The translations under genes and the position numbers were made by a program. Under the pieces are notes generated by a model, which saw nothing but the letters and a program-made list of their open reading frames with translations, was not told the origin of the DNA and did not search any database. A stretch of DNA of 64,000 bases. It comes from Janthinobacterium sp051380735. Lineage in GTDB: Bacteria > Pseudomonadota > Gammaproteobacteria > Burkholderiales > Burkholderiaceae_D. The stretch is from NCBI RefSeq assembly GCF_051380735.1, contig NZ_JBNYXQ010000001.1:744001-808000 (forward strand). The letters run 5' to 3'. This document shows, piece after piece, positions 1-8,415 of this stretch. Positions within the stretch are counted from its first letter, which is position 1; the number at the start of each line of letters is the position of its first letter.

Positions 1-56
1 CCGGCGCAGTTGCGGGCGCACGGCATGCGGGGTGGGCCCCGAAGGACCAGGACGGC

Positions 57-983
57 TTAGCGGATGCCGCCCACGCGTTTCGGATTGCTGAAATTCATCC
101 ATACCAGGAAAGCCTTGCCGACGATATTCTCGTTCGGCACGAAACCCCAGTAGCGGCTGTCCGCGCTATTGTCGCGGTTGTCGCCCATCATGAAATAATT
201 TCCTGCTGGTACCGTGCACGTGAAGCCGTCTTCGTTGTAGTCGCAGGCTTCCTTGTGCGGGAAGTCGGTGACCTGGCCCAGGTTCAGGGTCGGCGCCGGA
301 TCGTCGTTGAGGATGCGGTGGCTGACGCCCGTCAGGTTTTCCTGCAGCTGCTTGTGATACACGGTGCTTTCGTCGTCGAGGTAGTCATCGAGCGGCGTGT
401 AGGCAACCGGCTTGCCATTGACAGTCAGGCGCTTGTTGTCATAGGTGATTTTATCACCAGGCACACCGATTACGCGCTTGATGTAATCCTGGCTCATGTC
501 CTTCGGATACTTGAACACCATCACGTCTCCACGCTGCGGATCATTGACTTCAATGATGCGCTTGTTGACGATAGGCAAACGAATGCCGTAGGTGAACTTG
601 TTTACCAGGATCAGATCACCTACCAGCAAGGTCGGCACCATCGAGCTCGACGGGATCTTGAATGGCTCGTACAGGAACGAGCGCAGGCAGAACACCATCG
701 CAATCACCGGGAAGAAGCTGCCCGAATATTCGACCCAGGTCGGCTGGCGCAGCAGCGCCGCTTCGATCGTGGCGCGGCTGCTGCCGTGCTCGGCCTTGAT
801 GCCTTCGGCGGCCAATTTGGACTGGCGCGCGTCGAATTCAAGCAGCGCGCGGTCAGCCGCTAGGCGGCGCTGTTTCGACAAATAAAATACGTCAAGGCAC
901 CAGATAAAGCCCGTGACCACCATCAGCACGAACAGGATCAGCGCGAAATTTCCTAAAATCACTTGCAGGTTCATATCAACCAT
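57..983 (-). CDS. lepB: Signal peptidase I
   Basis: Membrane serine protease that removes signal peptides from exported pre-proteins on the periplasmic face. The 308-residue product has two hydrophobic N-terminal segments (about residues 8-35 and 88-104). The SSSM nucleophile box puts the catalytic Ser near residue 114, and the general-base Lys lies in DYIKR near residue 169. The late GDNRDNSADSR box is intact. The start overlaps the lepA stop by 8 bp, so the two genes are translationally coupled. A second ATG three codons in (974) is also possible. The 56 bases after the stop, to the window edge, hold nothing I can support. Confidence 0.97.
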   Translation of the reverse strand: MVDMNLQVILGNFALILFVLMVVTGFIWCLDVFYLSKQRRLAADRALLEFDARQSKLAAEGIKAEHGSSRATIEAALLRQPTWVEYSGSFFPVIAMVFCLRSFLYEPFKIPSSSMVPTLLVGDLILVNKFTYGIRLPIVNKRIIEVNDPQRGDVMVFKYPKDMSQDYIKRVIGVPGDKITYDNKRLTVNGKPVAYTPLDDYLDDESTVYHKQLQENLTGVSHRILNDDPAPTLNLGQVTDFPHKEACDYNEDGFTCTVPAGNYFMMGDNRDNSADSRYWGFVPNENIVGKAFLVWMNFSNPKRVGGIR

Positions 984-2766
984 CCACTTGTAAGATTGCC
1001 AGGAAGGCTTCTTGTGGAATCTCCACGGAACCCACTTGCTTCATGCGCTTCTTGCCCGCCTTTTGTTTTTCCAGCAGTTTTTTCTTGCGGCTGATATCGC
1101 CGCCATAGCATTTGGCCAGCACGTTCTTGCGCAGCGCTTTCACGTTTTCACGCGAAATGATGTTGGCGCCAATGGTGGCCTGGATGGCCACGTCGAACAT
1201 CTGGCGCGGGATCAGCTCGCGCATCTTGGCGGCCACCTGGCGGCCACGGTACTGGCTGTTCGAACGGTGCACGATAATCGCCAGCGCATCGACTTTTTCG
1301 CTGTTGATCAGCATGTCGACCTTGACCACGTCGGCGGCACGGTATTCCTTGAACTCGTAATCCATCGAGGCATAGCCACGCGAAGTCGATTTCAGGCGGT
1401 CGAAGAAGTCAAGCACGATCTCGGCCATCGGCATTTCATAGATCAGCTTGACCTGGCGGCCGTGGTAGCTCATGTCCATCTGGATGCCGCGCTTGGCGAT
1501 GCACAGGGTGATCACCGAACCGACGTATTCCTGCGGCATGTACAGGTTGACCGTAACGATAGGCTCACGCACTTCCTCGATGCGCGACGGGTCCGGCATC
1601 TTCGACGGATTGTCGACGTTGATCAGGCTGCCGTCGCGCTGCACCACCTCATACACCACGGTCGGCGCCGTGGTAATCAGGTCCATGTCGAATTCGCGCT
1701 CCAGGCGCTCCTGCACGATTTCCATGTGCAGCAAGCCCAGGAAGCCGCAGCGGAAGCCGAAGCCCAGCGCCTGCGACACTTCCGGCTCGTACATCAGGGC
1801 GGCGTCGTTCAGCTTCAGTTTTTCCAGCGAATCGCGCAGCGCATCGTACTGGTTCGCTTCGACCGGGAACAGGCCGGCAAACACTTGCGGCTGCACTTCC
1901 TTGAAGCCAGGCAATGGCGCGCTGGCAGGACGACTGGCCAGGGTAACGGTATCACCGACCTTGGCTGCCTTCAGTTCCTTGATGCCGGCAATAACGAAAC
2001 CCACCTGCCCGGCCGACAATTGCGGCAGCGACTGCGAGCGCGGCGAAAACACGCCAATATCTTCCACCAGCTGCACCGAATCGGTAGCCATCAGGCGTAT
2101 CTTGTCTTTCGGTTTCAGGGTGCCGTTGACCACGCGCACCAGCATGACCACGCCAACATAGGCGTCGTACCAGGAGTCGACGATCAGCGCCTGCAGCGGT
2201 GCGTCCGGATCGCCTTTTGGCGGCGGTACCTTGACGATCAGTTGCTCCAGCACGTCGAGCACGCCAAAGCCGGTCTTGGCCGAGCAATGCACGGCGTCGC
2301 CGGCGTCGATGCCGATCACGTCTTCGATTTCGGCAATCGCATTCGGTGGATCGGCGTTCGGCAAGTCGATTTTATTGAGGACCGGCACCACTTCCACGCC
2401 CAGGTCCAGCGCCGTGTAGCAGTTGGCAACGGTTTGCGCTTCCACGCCTTGCGAGGCATCGACCACCAGCAGCGCGCCTTCGCAGGCGGACAGCGAGCGC
2501 GACACTTCATAGCTGAAGTCGACGTGGCCCGGTGTATCGATCAGGTTCAGGTTGTAGATCTGGCCATCGCGTGCCTTGTAGTGCAGGGCCGCCGTTTGTG
2601 CCTTGATGGTAATGCCGCGTTCGCGCTCCAGATCCATCGAATCGAGCACCTGCGCCTCCATCTCGCGGTCGGACAAGCCGCCGCACAATTGAATGATGCG
2701 GTCAGCCAGGGTCGATTTACCGTGGTCAATATGGGCGATGATGGAGAAATTGCGTATGTTATTCAT
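976..2766 (-). CDS. lepA: Elongation factor 4 (LepA), ribosome back-translocase GTPase
   Basis: Translational GTPase of the EF-G-like family, acting on stalled or mistranslocated ribosomes. The 596-residue length is normal for the family. G1 is AHIDHGKST at residues 11-19, G3 is DTPGH at 77-81 and G4 is NKID at 131-134. The C-terminal LepA-specific domain is present to the end (SRKKKLLEKQKAGKKRMK region). It directly precedes and overlaps lepB. A terminator-like hairpin separates it from the upstream glutaredoxin gene, so it probably has its own promoter in the 88 bp before its ATG, although I found no clear -35/-10 pair there. Confidence 0.97.
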   Translation of the reverse strand: MNNIRNFSIIAHIDHGKSTLADRIIQLCGGLSDREMEAQVLDSMDLERERGITIKAQTAALHYKARDGQIYNLNLIDTPGHVDFSYEVSRSLSACEGALLVVDASQGVEAQTVANCYTALDLGVEVVPVLNKIDLPNADPPNAIAEIEDVIGIDAGDAVHCSAKTGFGVLDVLEQLIVKVPPPKGDPDAPLQALIVDSWYDAYVGVVMLVRVVNGTLKPKDKIRLMATDSVQLVEDIGVFSPRSQSLPQLSAGQVGFVIAGIKELKAAKVGDTVTLASRPASAPLPGFKEVQPQVFAGLFPVEANQYDALRDSLEKLKLNDAALMYEPEVSQALGFGFRCGFLGLLHMEIVQERLEREFDMDLITTAPTVVYEVVQRDGSLINVDNPSKMPDPSRIEEVREPIVTVNLYMPQEYVGSVITLCIAKRGIQMDMSYHGRQVKLIYEMPMAEIVLDFFDRLKSTSRGYASMDYEFKEYRAADVVKVDMLINSEKVDALAIIVHRSNSQYRGRQVAAKMRELIPRQMFDVAIQATIGANIISRENVKALRKNVLAKCYGGDISRKKKLLEKQKAGKKRMKQVGSVEIPQEAFLAILQVDG

Positions 2767-2854
2767 TAACTAATATATGTGCGAGTGACAACACTGCTTT
2801 AACAGGAATCAAGGGGATCATGCCCGGGCCAAACCCGGCACCCCGCTCATGATG

Positions 2855-2902
2855 AAAAAAGCGCTCCGGGCAGGACATCTGCATGTCCAGGCGAGCGCTT
2901 TT
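2855..2902 (-). terminator. Rho-independent terminator after the glutaredoxin gene
   Basis: On the minus strand the stem AAAAGCGCTC / GAGCGCTTTT encloses a second paired block (GGACAT / ATGTCC) and runs into six T. It separates the mucD-glutaredoxin transcript from lepA-lepB. Confidence 0.75.
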
Positions 2903-3028
2903 GAAGCGACATAAGCTGCTGCTGCGGACAGGAGCTTTTTCGACCTTCCCATTTTACCGGATTTCAGAGTAGAAAGCCCGTCTTTCAGCGGCCGGCACCC
3001 GGGCGGCGGTGCAAATACGCCATTCAAT

Positions 3029-3274
3029 TCATGCCAGATGGCGGCGCACGGCAGCTTCGTCAAGGAAATAATGGCATAGCTCGGGCTGGTCCAGCTCGCC
3101 AAACAGCACCGGCACCAGCTCGTCGAAGCGCGCCAGCAAGGTCGCGTCCGGCGAGGTGTCGATATCGATGACCTCGACCGTGAAAGGTTTTTCAGGGGTT
3201 TGCAGCCCCTGCAGGGCATCGAGCATGTCCTGGCAGAGGTGGCAATAACTGCGCGAGTAAAGGGTAAAGTGCAT
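3029..3274 (-). CDS. Glutaredoxin family protein
   Basis: Small (81-residue) thioredoxin-fold protein with a CHLC dithiol motif at about residues 11-14, after the first beta strand (MHFTLYSRSY). It matches the short glutaredoxin-like proteins found between mucD and lepA in many Burkholderiales, whose substrate is unknown. I chose the ATG at 3274. An in-frame GTG at 3289 is possible but lies inside a GC-rich hairpin and would only add five residues. The gene follows mucD by about 45 bp on the same strand. Confidence 0.88.
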   Translation of the reverse strand: MHFTLYSRSYCHLCQDMLDALQGLQTPEKPFTVEVIDIDTSPDATLLARFDELVPVLFGELDQPELCHYFLDEAAVRRHLA

Positions 3275-3286
3275 GGGCGAGTGAAT

Positions 3287-3306
3287 CACCCCGCTGTTGC
3301 GGGGTG
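3287..3306 (-). other. Perfect hairpin between mucD and the glutaredoxin gene
   Basis: CACCCCGC-TGTT-GCGGGGTG is an 8-bp perfect stem with a 4-base loop, in the 44-bp gap just before the glutaredoxin start. It has no T tract, so it is more likely an mRNA stability or attenuation element than a terminator. Confidence 0.5.
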
Positions 3307-3318
3307 AGGGTTAAAAGC

Positions 3319-4827
3319 TTACTTCGCGAACGGACGCAAGGAGACGAACTGCGTCGTCTCGCCGCGGCGCACCAGCAGGGCCGAGGTTTTCTTCGGATCG
3401 AGCCTGGCGACCAGCGCATTGAACTGTTTGGCGTCGCGCACGGCGACGTTATTCAGTTGCAGGATGACATCACCAGGCTGCAGACCAGCCTGGGCAGCAA
3501 CGCCATCGGCATCATCGACCAGTACGCCTGCATCGATTTTCAGTTCCTGCTTCTTGGCGGTCGGCACATCGCTGACCTTCAGCCCCAGTGCGTTGCTGCT
3601 CTGCGCTTCGGGCTGCCTGGCTGTCGCCTTGCTGGCGGTTTTATCGCCTTCCAGCTCGGCCACGGTGACAGGCAGCTCCTGCTGCGCGCCCTTGCGCCAG
3701 ACAGTAATGGTGGCCTTGCCGTTGACGGCCGCACCACCTACCAGGCGCGGCAGATCGGACGAGCGCTCGATCGGGGTGCCGTTGAATTTCAGGATAATGT
3801 CGCCTGGCTTGACGCCAGCCTTGTCGGCCGGACCACCGGGCTCGACCAACGACACTTGCGCGCCCTTGGCGTTTGGCAAGCCCAGCGATTCGGCCACTTC
3901 CTTGCTCATTTCGCCGATCTTCACGCCGATGCGTCCGCGCACCACCTTGCCGGTCTTTTTCAACTGCTCGCCCACGCGCATGGCTTCATCGATGGGCACG
4001 GCAAACGAAATGCCGTTGTAGGCGCCAGAAAGAGTAGCAATCTGCGAATTGATGCCGATCACTTCGCCACGCAGGTTGATCAGCGGGCCGCCCGAGTTGC
4101 CGGGGTTGACAGCCACGTCACTCTGGATCAGCGGCAGATAGTCGCCCGTATCGCGCGACTTGGCCGAGATAATGCCGGCCGTTACGGTGTTTTCCAGGTT
4201 GAAAGGCGAGCCGATGGCGATTACCCACTCGCCGACGCGTATCTTCTCGGAGTCGCCGATGGCCACGCGCGGCAGGTTGGCGCCTTCGATCTTCAGCAAG
4301 GCCACGTCGGTGCGCGCGTCCGCGCCGATCACCTTGGCCTTGAATTCGCGCTTGTCGGTCAGCGTGACGTAGACTTCGTCGGCGCCATCGACCACATGCG
4401 CATTGCTGAGCACGTAACCGTCGGCAGAAATGATGAAGCCCGAGCCGACACCGCGCTGCACTTCCTGCTCCTGCGGCGCGCGGCGGCTGCGCGGATCCTG
4501 CTGGCGCGGCACGGGCATGGCGCCACCGAAGAAGCGGCGCAGAAATTCCTGCATCTCCTGGTCACCGGCGCTGCCGGCGGCACCACCGCCCATTTTCAGG
4601 CGTTCGGTGGTGCGGATGTTGACGACGGCCGGGCCGACGGCATCGACCAGGTCGGCAAAGTCAGGCAGTTGAACCGAGCGTACTGCGGGGACGGGGGCAG
4701 CGGCGAGGGCCGGTGCCGCCAGGCCCAGCATGGCGGGCGCAAAGAAGACGCCGGCCGTCCCCAGACACAATGCGGAAAGCGTCTTCGCTGAAAGCGTTTT
4801 GCTGTGTTCACAAATATTTTTTTTCAT
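3319..4827 (-). CDS. mucD: Periplasmic Do-family serine endopeptidase DegP/MucD
   Basis: Envelope quality-control protease and chaperone. It has an N-terminal signal peptide (hydrophobic residues about 17-42, AAPALAAA cleavage region). The trypsin-like domain carries His144 (SNAHVVDGA), Asp174 (TDVALLKIE) and Ser245 (NPGNSGGP). Two PDZ domains follow (about 275-370 and 400-500). The 502-residue length is normal. It sits downstream of rpoE-rseA, as mucD does in the mucABCD arrangement. Here no rseB/mucB or mucC gene lies between rseA and mucD, and a sigma-70-like promoter occupies the gap. Confidence 0.95.
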   Translation of the reverse strand: MKKNICEHSKTLSAKTLSALCLGTAGVFFAPAMLGLAAPALAAAPVPAVRSVQLPDFADLVDAVGPAVVNIRTTERLKMGGGAAGSAGDQEMQEFLRRFFGGAMPVPRQQDPRSRRAPQEQEVQRGVGSGFIISADGYVLSNAHVVDGADEVYVTLTDKREFKAKVIGADARTDVALLKIEGANLPRVAIGDSEKIRVGEWVIAIGSPFNLENTVTAGIISAKSRDTGDYLPLIQSDVAVNPGNSGGPLINLRGEVIGINSQIATLSGAYNGISFAVPIDEAMRVGEQLKKTGKVVRGRIGVKIGEMSKEVAESLGLPNAKGAQVSLVEPGGPADKAGVKPGDIILKFNGTPIERSSDLPRLVGGAAVNGKATITVWRKGAQQELPVTVAELEGDKTASKATARQPEAQSSNALGLKVSDVPTAKKQELKIDAGVLVDDADGVAAQAGLQPGDVILQLNNVAVRDAKQFNALVARLDPKKTSALLVRRGETTQFVSLRPFAK

Positions 4828-4959
4828 GGAGTTATCTTTTCGAATGTTAGTCGGAGCTAGTGTCCTGCCCTGCGCACATGCCTCGGGCGCGCCCAGCGCA
4901 ACAATGGCGGCCTGGCAAAACCGGCCATGGCAAACCGTACAACAATATATCGCATAAGC

Positions 4960-4987
4960 AAGATATCGCTAGGGGAGATAGTGTCAA
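4960..4987 (-). promoter_or_regulatory. Predicted sigma-70 promoter for mucD
   Basis: On the minus strand TTGACA (4982-4987) is separated by 16 bp from TATCTT (4960-4965), about 130 bp upstream of the mucD start. The TTGACACT octamer occurs twice in this gap. No GAACTT-type sigma-E element was seen here. Confidence 0.55.
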
Positions 4988-5046
4988 TCGTGCAGAAGGG
5001 AAGTGTCAAGAGGGAGCAGCCCGCATTAAGCCAGGCGTAAGGGGCG

Positions 5047-5358
5047 CTAGCGTTGTGGAATGGCCGCGGCGCCTGGCTGCCCGGCACCGCTGGCCACGGC
5101 TGCTGCCGCTGATGGCGCGGCCGGTGTGGGTACGGCTTCGGCGGCCAGGCGGCTGGCAAGCCGCGCCTCGAAGCCCGTGCTGATGGCAAGCCCATCTTGC
5201 CCGTCGCGCAGCACGTCGCCGATCAGGCGATAAGCCTGCCACACCTGCCGGCCCGCATCGGTATCGAGCGCGGCGAACGCCAGTTCGAGTTCGCTGGCCG
5301 CCAGTTCGCCATCGGACAAGGCCGAAATATGCTCGTGCAATCCTGGAAATGTGTCCAT
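5047..5358 (-). CDS. rseA: Short RseA-like anti-sigma-E protein lacking a membrane segment
   Basis: The N-terminal half matches the cytoplasmic sigma-E-binding domain of RseA/MucA (HISALSDGEL, then the GRQVWQAYRLIGDVLR helix). The start is the ATG at 5358, because the GGCAGGACCCATA leader supplies a ribosome site. A longer reading from 5490 would lie inside rpoE. At 103 residues it is about half the usual length. After the binding domain there is only an Ala/Pro/Gly-rich tail with no hydrophobic segment or periplasmic domain. It lies 79 bp after rpoE. I infer that it still binds RpoE but cannot be controlled by the membrane protease cascade in the usual way. Confidence 0.8.
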   Translation of the reverse strand: MDTFPGLHEHISALSDGELAASELELAFAALDTDAGRQVWQAYRLIGDVLRDGQDGLAISTGFEARLASRLAAEAVPTPAAPSAAAAVASGAGQPGAAAIPQR

Positions 5359-5437
5359 TATGGGTCCTGCCAGTTCGAAAGAATGGTGCTGGAGCGGTGC
5401 GGTTTGCTCAGGGGTAATGCTTGTTATGGTCGATGCA

Positions 5438-6040
5438 TTACCAGCGCTTGTCAATCGGCATGTCCAGCAAGGGTTTGAGTTTTTCCGCAATCACCTCGCG
5501 CGCCCGAAAGATGCGGCTGCGCACGGTGCCGATCGGGCAAGCCATGATTTCCGAAATTTCTTCATAGCTCAATCCCTCGATTTCACGCAGCACGATGGCA
5601 GTGCGCAATTCGATCGGCAGCACATCCATGGCGGCGTTGACGGTGGCGGCAATCTGCTTGCTGGCAAGCACGGACTCCGGCGTGTTGTTGTCACGCAGCT
5701 TGCTGCCGTCATCGAAAGACTCCGCCTGCTCCGTATCAGTCTCGCTGGACGTGGGTGCGCGCCGGCTCTGCGTGACCAGATAGTTTTTCGCCGTATTGAT
5801 GCCGATGCGATACAGCCAGGTATAAAAAGCTGCGTCGCCGCGAAAATGGCGCAGCGCCCGATAGGCCTTGATAAAGGTTTCCTGCACCACATCTTCGGCC
5901 TCCGCCGGGTCATGCACCAGCCGCGATACCAGCCGCATCAAACGCCGCTGGTATTTCGATACCAGCACGTCGAATGCCCGCCTGTCGCCAGCCTGGACCC
6001 GCTCGACCAATAATTGATCACCTTCGCGTTCTGTCCTCAC
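5438..6040 (-). CDS. rpoE: RNA polymerase sigma factor RpoE (sigma-E)
   Basis: ECF sigma factor for envelope stress. Region 2 is the GDRRAFDVLVSKYQRRL stretch onward, with the AEDVVQETFIKAYR -10-binding helix. Region 4 is the ELRTAIVLREIEGLSYEEI helix pair followed by GTVRSRIFRAR. From the GTG at 6040 the protein has 200 residues, the family norm, with a CAGGGA ribosome site upstream. The ATG at 6061 would add seven residues and has no ribosome site. A sigma-E-type promoter lies just upstream, indicating autoregulation. rseA follows on the same strand. Confidence 0.95.
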   Translation of the reverse strand: MRTEREGDQLLVERVQAGDRRAFDVLVSKYQRRLMRLVSRLVHDPAEAEDVVQETFIKAYRALRHFRGDAAFYTWLYRIGINTAKNYLVTQSRRAPTSSETDTEQAESFDDGSKLRDNNTPESVLASKQIAATVNAAMDVLPIELRTAIVLREIEGLSYEEISEIMACPIGTVRSRIFRAREVIAEKLKPLLDMPIDKRW

Positions 6041-6083
6041 ACCCTGTATCCCTGGTAGCATGCAGCGTGGGCGCCTGTATGGG

Positions 6084-6111
6084 TATAGAGTTGGCCCGCT
6101 GCAAGAAGTTC
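6084..6111 (-). promoter_or_regulatory. Sigma-E-type autoregulatory promoter of rpoE
   Basis: On the minus strand GAACTT (6106-6111) is followed after exactly 16 bp by TCTATA (6084-6089). The sigma-E consensus is GAACTT-N16-TCTGA. The -35 box overlaps the TGA stop of the upstream ygfX-like gene. Confidence 0.7.
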
Positions 6112-6583
6112 AGTATTTGCCGCACTTTTTATGCCCCCTCCCCCGCGCCGCAATGGCGCGGCATGCAACGGCCAGTTCGCGAAACGCCTTTGTTGCCGGC
6201 AGGGCACGCTGAACCACCAGCGTGACGATGCGCCCCTCATCGTCGCTCAGGCGCAGCACCAGCAGCGACGGCCACAAGGTCGAACCGGGCAACAGCGACA
6301 ACGGCGCCGTGGCCGACACTGGCCCGTGGCCATATGCTGCATGTTCCGTCAGCCGAAACTGGCCGACCGGTGAAATATCAAGCGTGTGCGGCTTTGCCCG
6401 AGAACACAGCGCAGCGAGCAACAACACGCCGCCAGCGCCACTGGACAGCGCGGCAGCCCAGCCCAGGGCGTAAGCACCCGTTGCCAGCGGCCAGGCGGCC
6501 GACAAGGCAGCCAGGCCCAGGCACGCTTGCAGCAGACGCAAACCGACAGGCGTGCGCAGGACAGCCGATACGGCAATCGACAT
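6110..6583 (-). CDS. YgfX/CptA-like small membrane protein
   Basis: 157-residue protein with two hydrophobic segments near the N-terminus (about 15-60) and a soluble C-terminal part containing the LLPGSTLWPSLLVLRL signature seen in YgfX-type proteins. In Burkholderiales this gene commonly lies between fabF and rpoE, as here. YgfX of E. coli is reported as a toxin acting on the cytoskeleton, but no SdhE-type partner is adjacent, so that function should not be assumed. Confidence 0.65.
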   Translation of the reverse strand: MSIAVSAVLRTPVGLRLLQACLGLAALSAAWPLATGAYALGWAAALSSGAGGVLLLAALCSRAKPHTLDISPVGQFRLTEHAAYGHGPVSATAPLSLLPGSTLWPSLLVLRLSDDEGRIVTLVVQRALPATKAFRELAVACRAIAARGRGHKKCGKY

Positions 6584-6664
6584 ACAATCTCAATGGGGAA
6601 ATATCAGGCGCGCCGGCACCATGCCGGGCAAATTCAGGCACCAACGAACGTTGGCGCCGAATCA

Positions 6665-6695
6665 GCGCTCACTACGGTTTGACCGTAGCGAGCGC
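6665..6695 (-). other. Strong stem-loop after fabF
   Basis: GCGCTC-a-CTACGGT-ttg-ACCGTAG-c-GAGCGC gives a 13-bp stem interrupted by one mismatch. It lies 22 bp past the fabF stop. There is no T run, so it may be a 3' stabiliser or a weak terminator at the end of the fatty-acid operon. Confidence 0.5.
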
Positions 6696-6717
6696 CAGAA
6701 GTTCAAGTTGTTACAGC

Positions 6718-7968
6718 TTATTTCGCTTTGCCGAAAATCAGCGTGCCATTCGTTCCGCCGAAGCCGAAGGAATTTTTCACTGCATAATCGATCTTCATGT
6801 CACGCGCCGTATTGGCACAGAAATCGAGATCGCAAGCCGGATCCTGGTTGAAGATGTTGATGGTCGGCGGCGACACCTGATGGTGGATCGCCAGGACCGT
6901 AAACACCGCTTCCAGACCGCCCGCGCCGCCCAGCAAATGGCCCGTCATCGATTTGGTCGAATTCACTACCAGGTTTTTCGCATGGTCGCCGAAGGTGCGC
7001 TTGATGCCCATCACTTCTGCCACGTCGCCTTGCGGGGTCGACGTGCCGTGCGCGTTCAGGTATTGAATCTGGTCCGGGTTCAGGCCTGCGTTGTTGAGTG
7101 CCGCGATCACGGATTTGCTGCCGCCGCTACCATCTTCCAGCGGCGAGGTCATGTGATAAGCATCTGCGCTCATCCCGAAACCATGCACTTCAGCATAGAT
7201 CTTGGCACCGCGGGCCACCGCGTGCTCGTACTCTTCCAGCACCATCACGCCGGCGCCTTCGCCCAGCACGAAACCGTCGCGGTCGGCATCCCACGGACGC
7301 GACGCCGTTGCCGGGTCATCGTTGCGGGTAGACAAGGCGCGCGCCGAGGCGAAACCGCCCAGGCCCAGCGGCGACACGGTCGATTCGGCACCGCCGGCAA
7401 TCATGACGTCGGCATCGCCGTACTCGATCATGCGTGCGGCTGCGCCGATGCTGTGCAAACCGGTGGTGCAGGCCGTGACGATGGCCAGGTTCGGACCTTT
7501 CAGACCATATTTGATCGAAAGGTTGCCAGAAATCATGTTAATGATCGAGGCAGGCACGAAAAAGGGCGAGATGCGGCGCGGACCACGTTTTTCGTACTCG
7601 GACTTGGTTTCTTCGATCAGCGGCAAGCCGCCGATGCCGGAGCCGATGATCACGCCGATACGGTCGGCGTTCTCTTCGGTGACCTCCAGGCCACAGTCCT
7701 GCATCGCCTGGATCCCGGCAGCCATGCCGTAATGGATGAACGTATCCATATGGCGGGCTTCCTTACCGGAGATATACTCTTCGATATTGAAACCTTTGAC
7801 TTCACCGGCAAAATGCGTGGTGAATGGCTGCGCATCGAATTTGGTAATCGTGGCAATGCCCGACTTCCCTTCGATGATTGCGCTCCACGCCTCGGCAATA
7901 GTATTGCCGACAGGTGAAACGCAGCCCAGGCCGGTGACAACAACGCGACGGTTTTTAGAACGGCTCAA
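6718..7968 (-). CDS. fabF: Beta-ketoacyl-ACP synthase II
   Basis: Condensing enzyme of fatty-acid elongation (malonyl-ACP plus acyl-ACP). Catalytic residues are visible: Cys167 in VTACTTG, His307 in NAHGTSTPQGD, Lys339 in STKSMTGH and His344. The 416-residue length is normal. It is the last gene of the plsX-fabH-fabD-fabG-acpP-fabF run and starts 29 bp after acpP. Confidence 0.97.
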   Translation of the reverse strand: MSRSKNRRVVVTGLGCVSPVGNTIAEAWSAIIEGKSGIATITKFDAQPFTTHFAGEVKGFNIEEYISGKEARHMDTFIHYGMAAGIQAMQDCGLEVTEENADRIGVIIGSGIGGLPLIEETKSEYEKRGPRRISPFFVPASIINMISGNLSIKYGLKGPNLAIVTACTTGLHSIGAAARMIEYGDADVMIAGGAESTVSPLGLGGFASARALSTRNDDPATASRPWDADRDGFVLGEGAGVMVLEEYEHAVARGAKIYAEVHGFGMSADAYHMTSPLEDGSGGSKSVIAALNNAGLNPDQIQYLNAHGTSTPQGDVAEVMGIKRTFGDHAKNLVVNSTKSMTGHLLGGAGGLEAVFTVLAIHHQVSPPTINIFNQDPACDLDFCANTARDMKIDYAVKNSFGFGGTNGTLIFGKAK

Positions 7969-7997
7969 GCGATTCTCCTGAAGTCGGTCAGACAGGC

Positions 7998-8237
7998 TTA
8001 GGCCTTGACGTGGGCGGTAGCGTAATCGATCGCCTGTTTCACGGTGGTGATTTTTTCAGCTTGTTCGTCAGGGATTTCCATTTCGAATTCGTCTTCCAGG
8101 GCCATCACCAGTTCCACGGTGTCCAGGGAATCGGCGCCCAGGTCGTCGACGAAAGAGGATTCGATTTTGATGTCTGCTTCTGCAACGCCCAGTTGCTCAG
8201 CGACGATTTTCTTAACGCGTTGTTCGATATCCGACAT
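7998..8237 (-). CDS. acpP: Acyl carrier protein
   Basis: 79-residue acidic carrier protein. The phosphopantetheine attachment serine is Ser37 in the GADSLDTVEL motif. It is placed between fabG and fabF, as in most proteobacteria. The 178-bp gap upstream (8238-8415) is relatively AT-rich and may carry an acpP promoter, but no clear boxes were identified. Confidence 0.98.
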   Translation of the reverse strand: MSDIEQRVKKIVAEQLGVAEADIKIESSFVDDLGADSLDTVELVMALEDEFEMEIPDEQAEKITTVKQAIDYATAHVKA

Positions 8238-8415
8238 GTTATGGCTCCAAAGTGTGTGTTACGGAAAGTGCGCGCATTTTATCAGGTTTGCGCGTCCGAA
8301 TACTAATTTCGGTGTCTGCTGCTAATTCAACCGAAGCTGCTGCTAAAAGATGCGATTATAGTCAAACAGCCGTTGCACATCATGTCACAAACTGGTGTTT
8401 TCTCTATCTTTCACA

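Noticed and set aside
1012..2769. Long open frame on the plus strand antisense to lepA
   Set aside because: It is His/Gln/Arg-rich low-complexity sequence with no family resemblance, as expected opposite a high-GC coding strand.
5359..5490. N-terminal extension of RseA into rpoE
   Set aside because: The extension has no similarity to RseA, and the ATG at 5358 has a better ribosome site.
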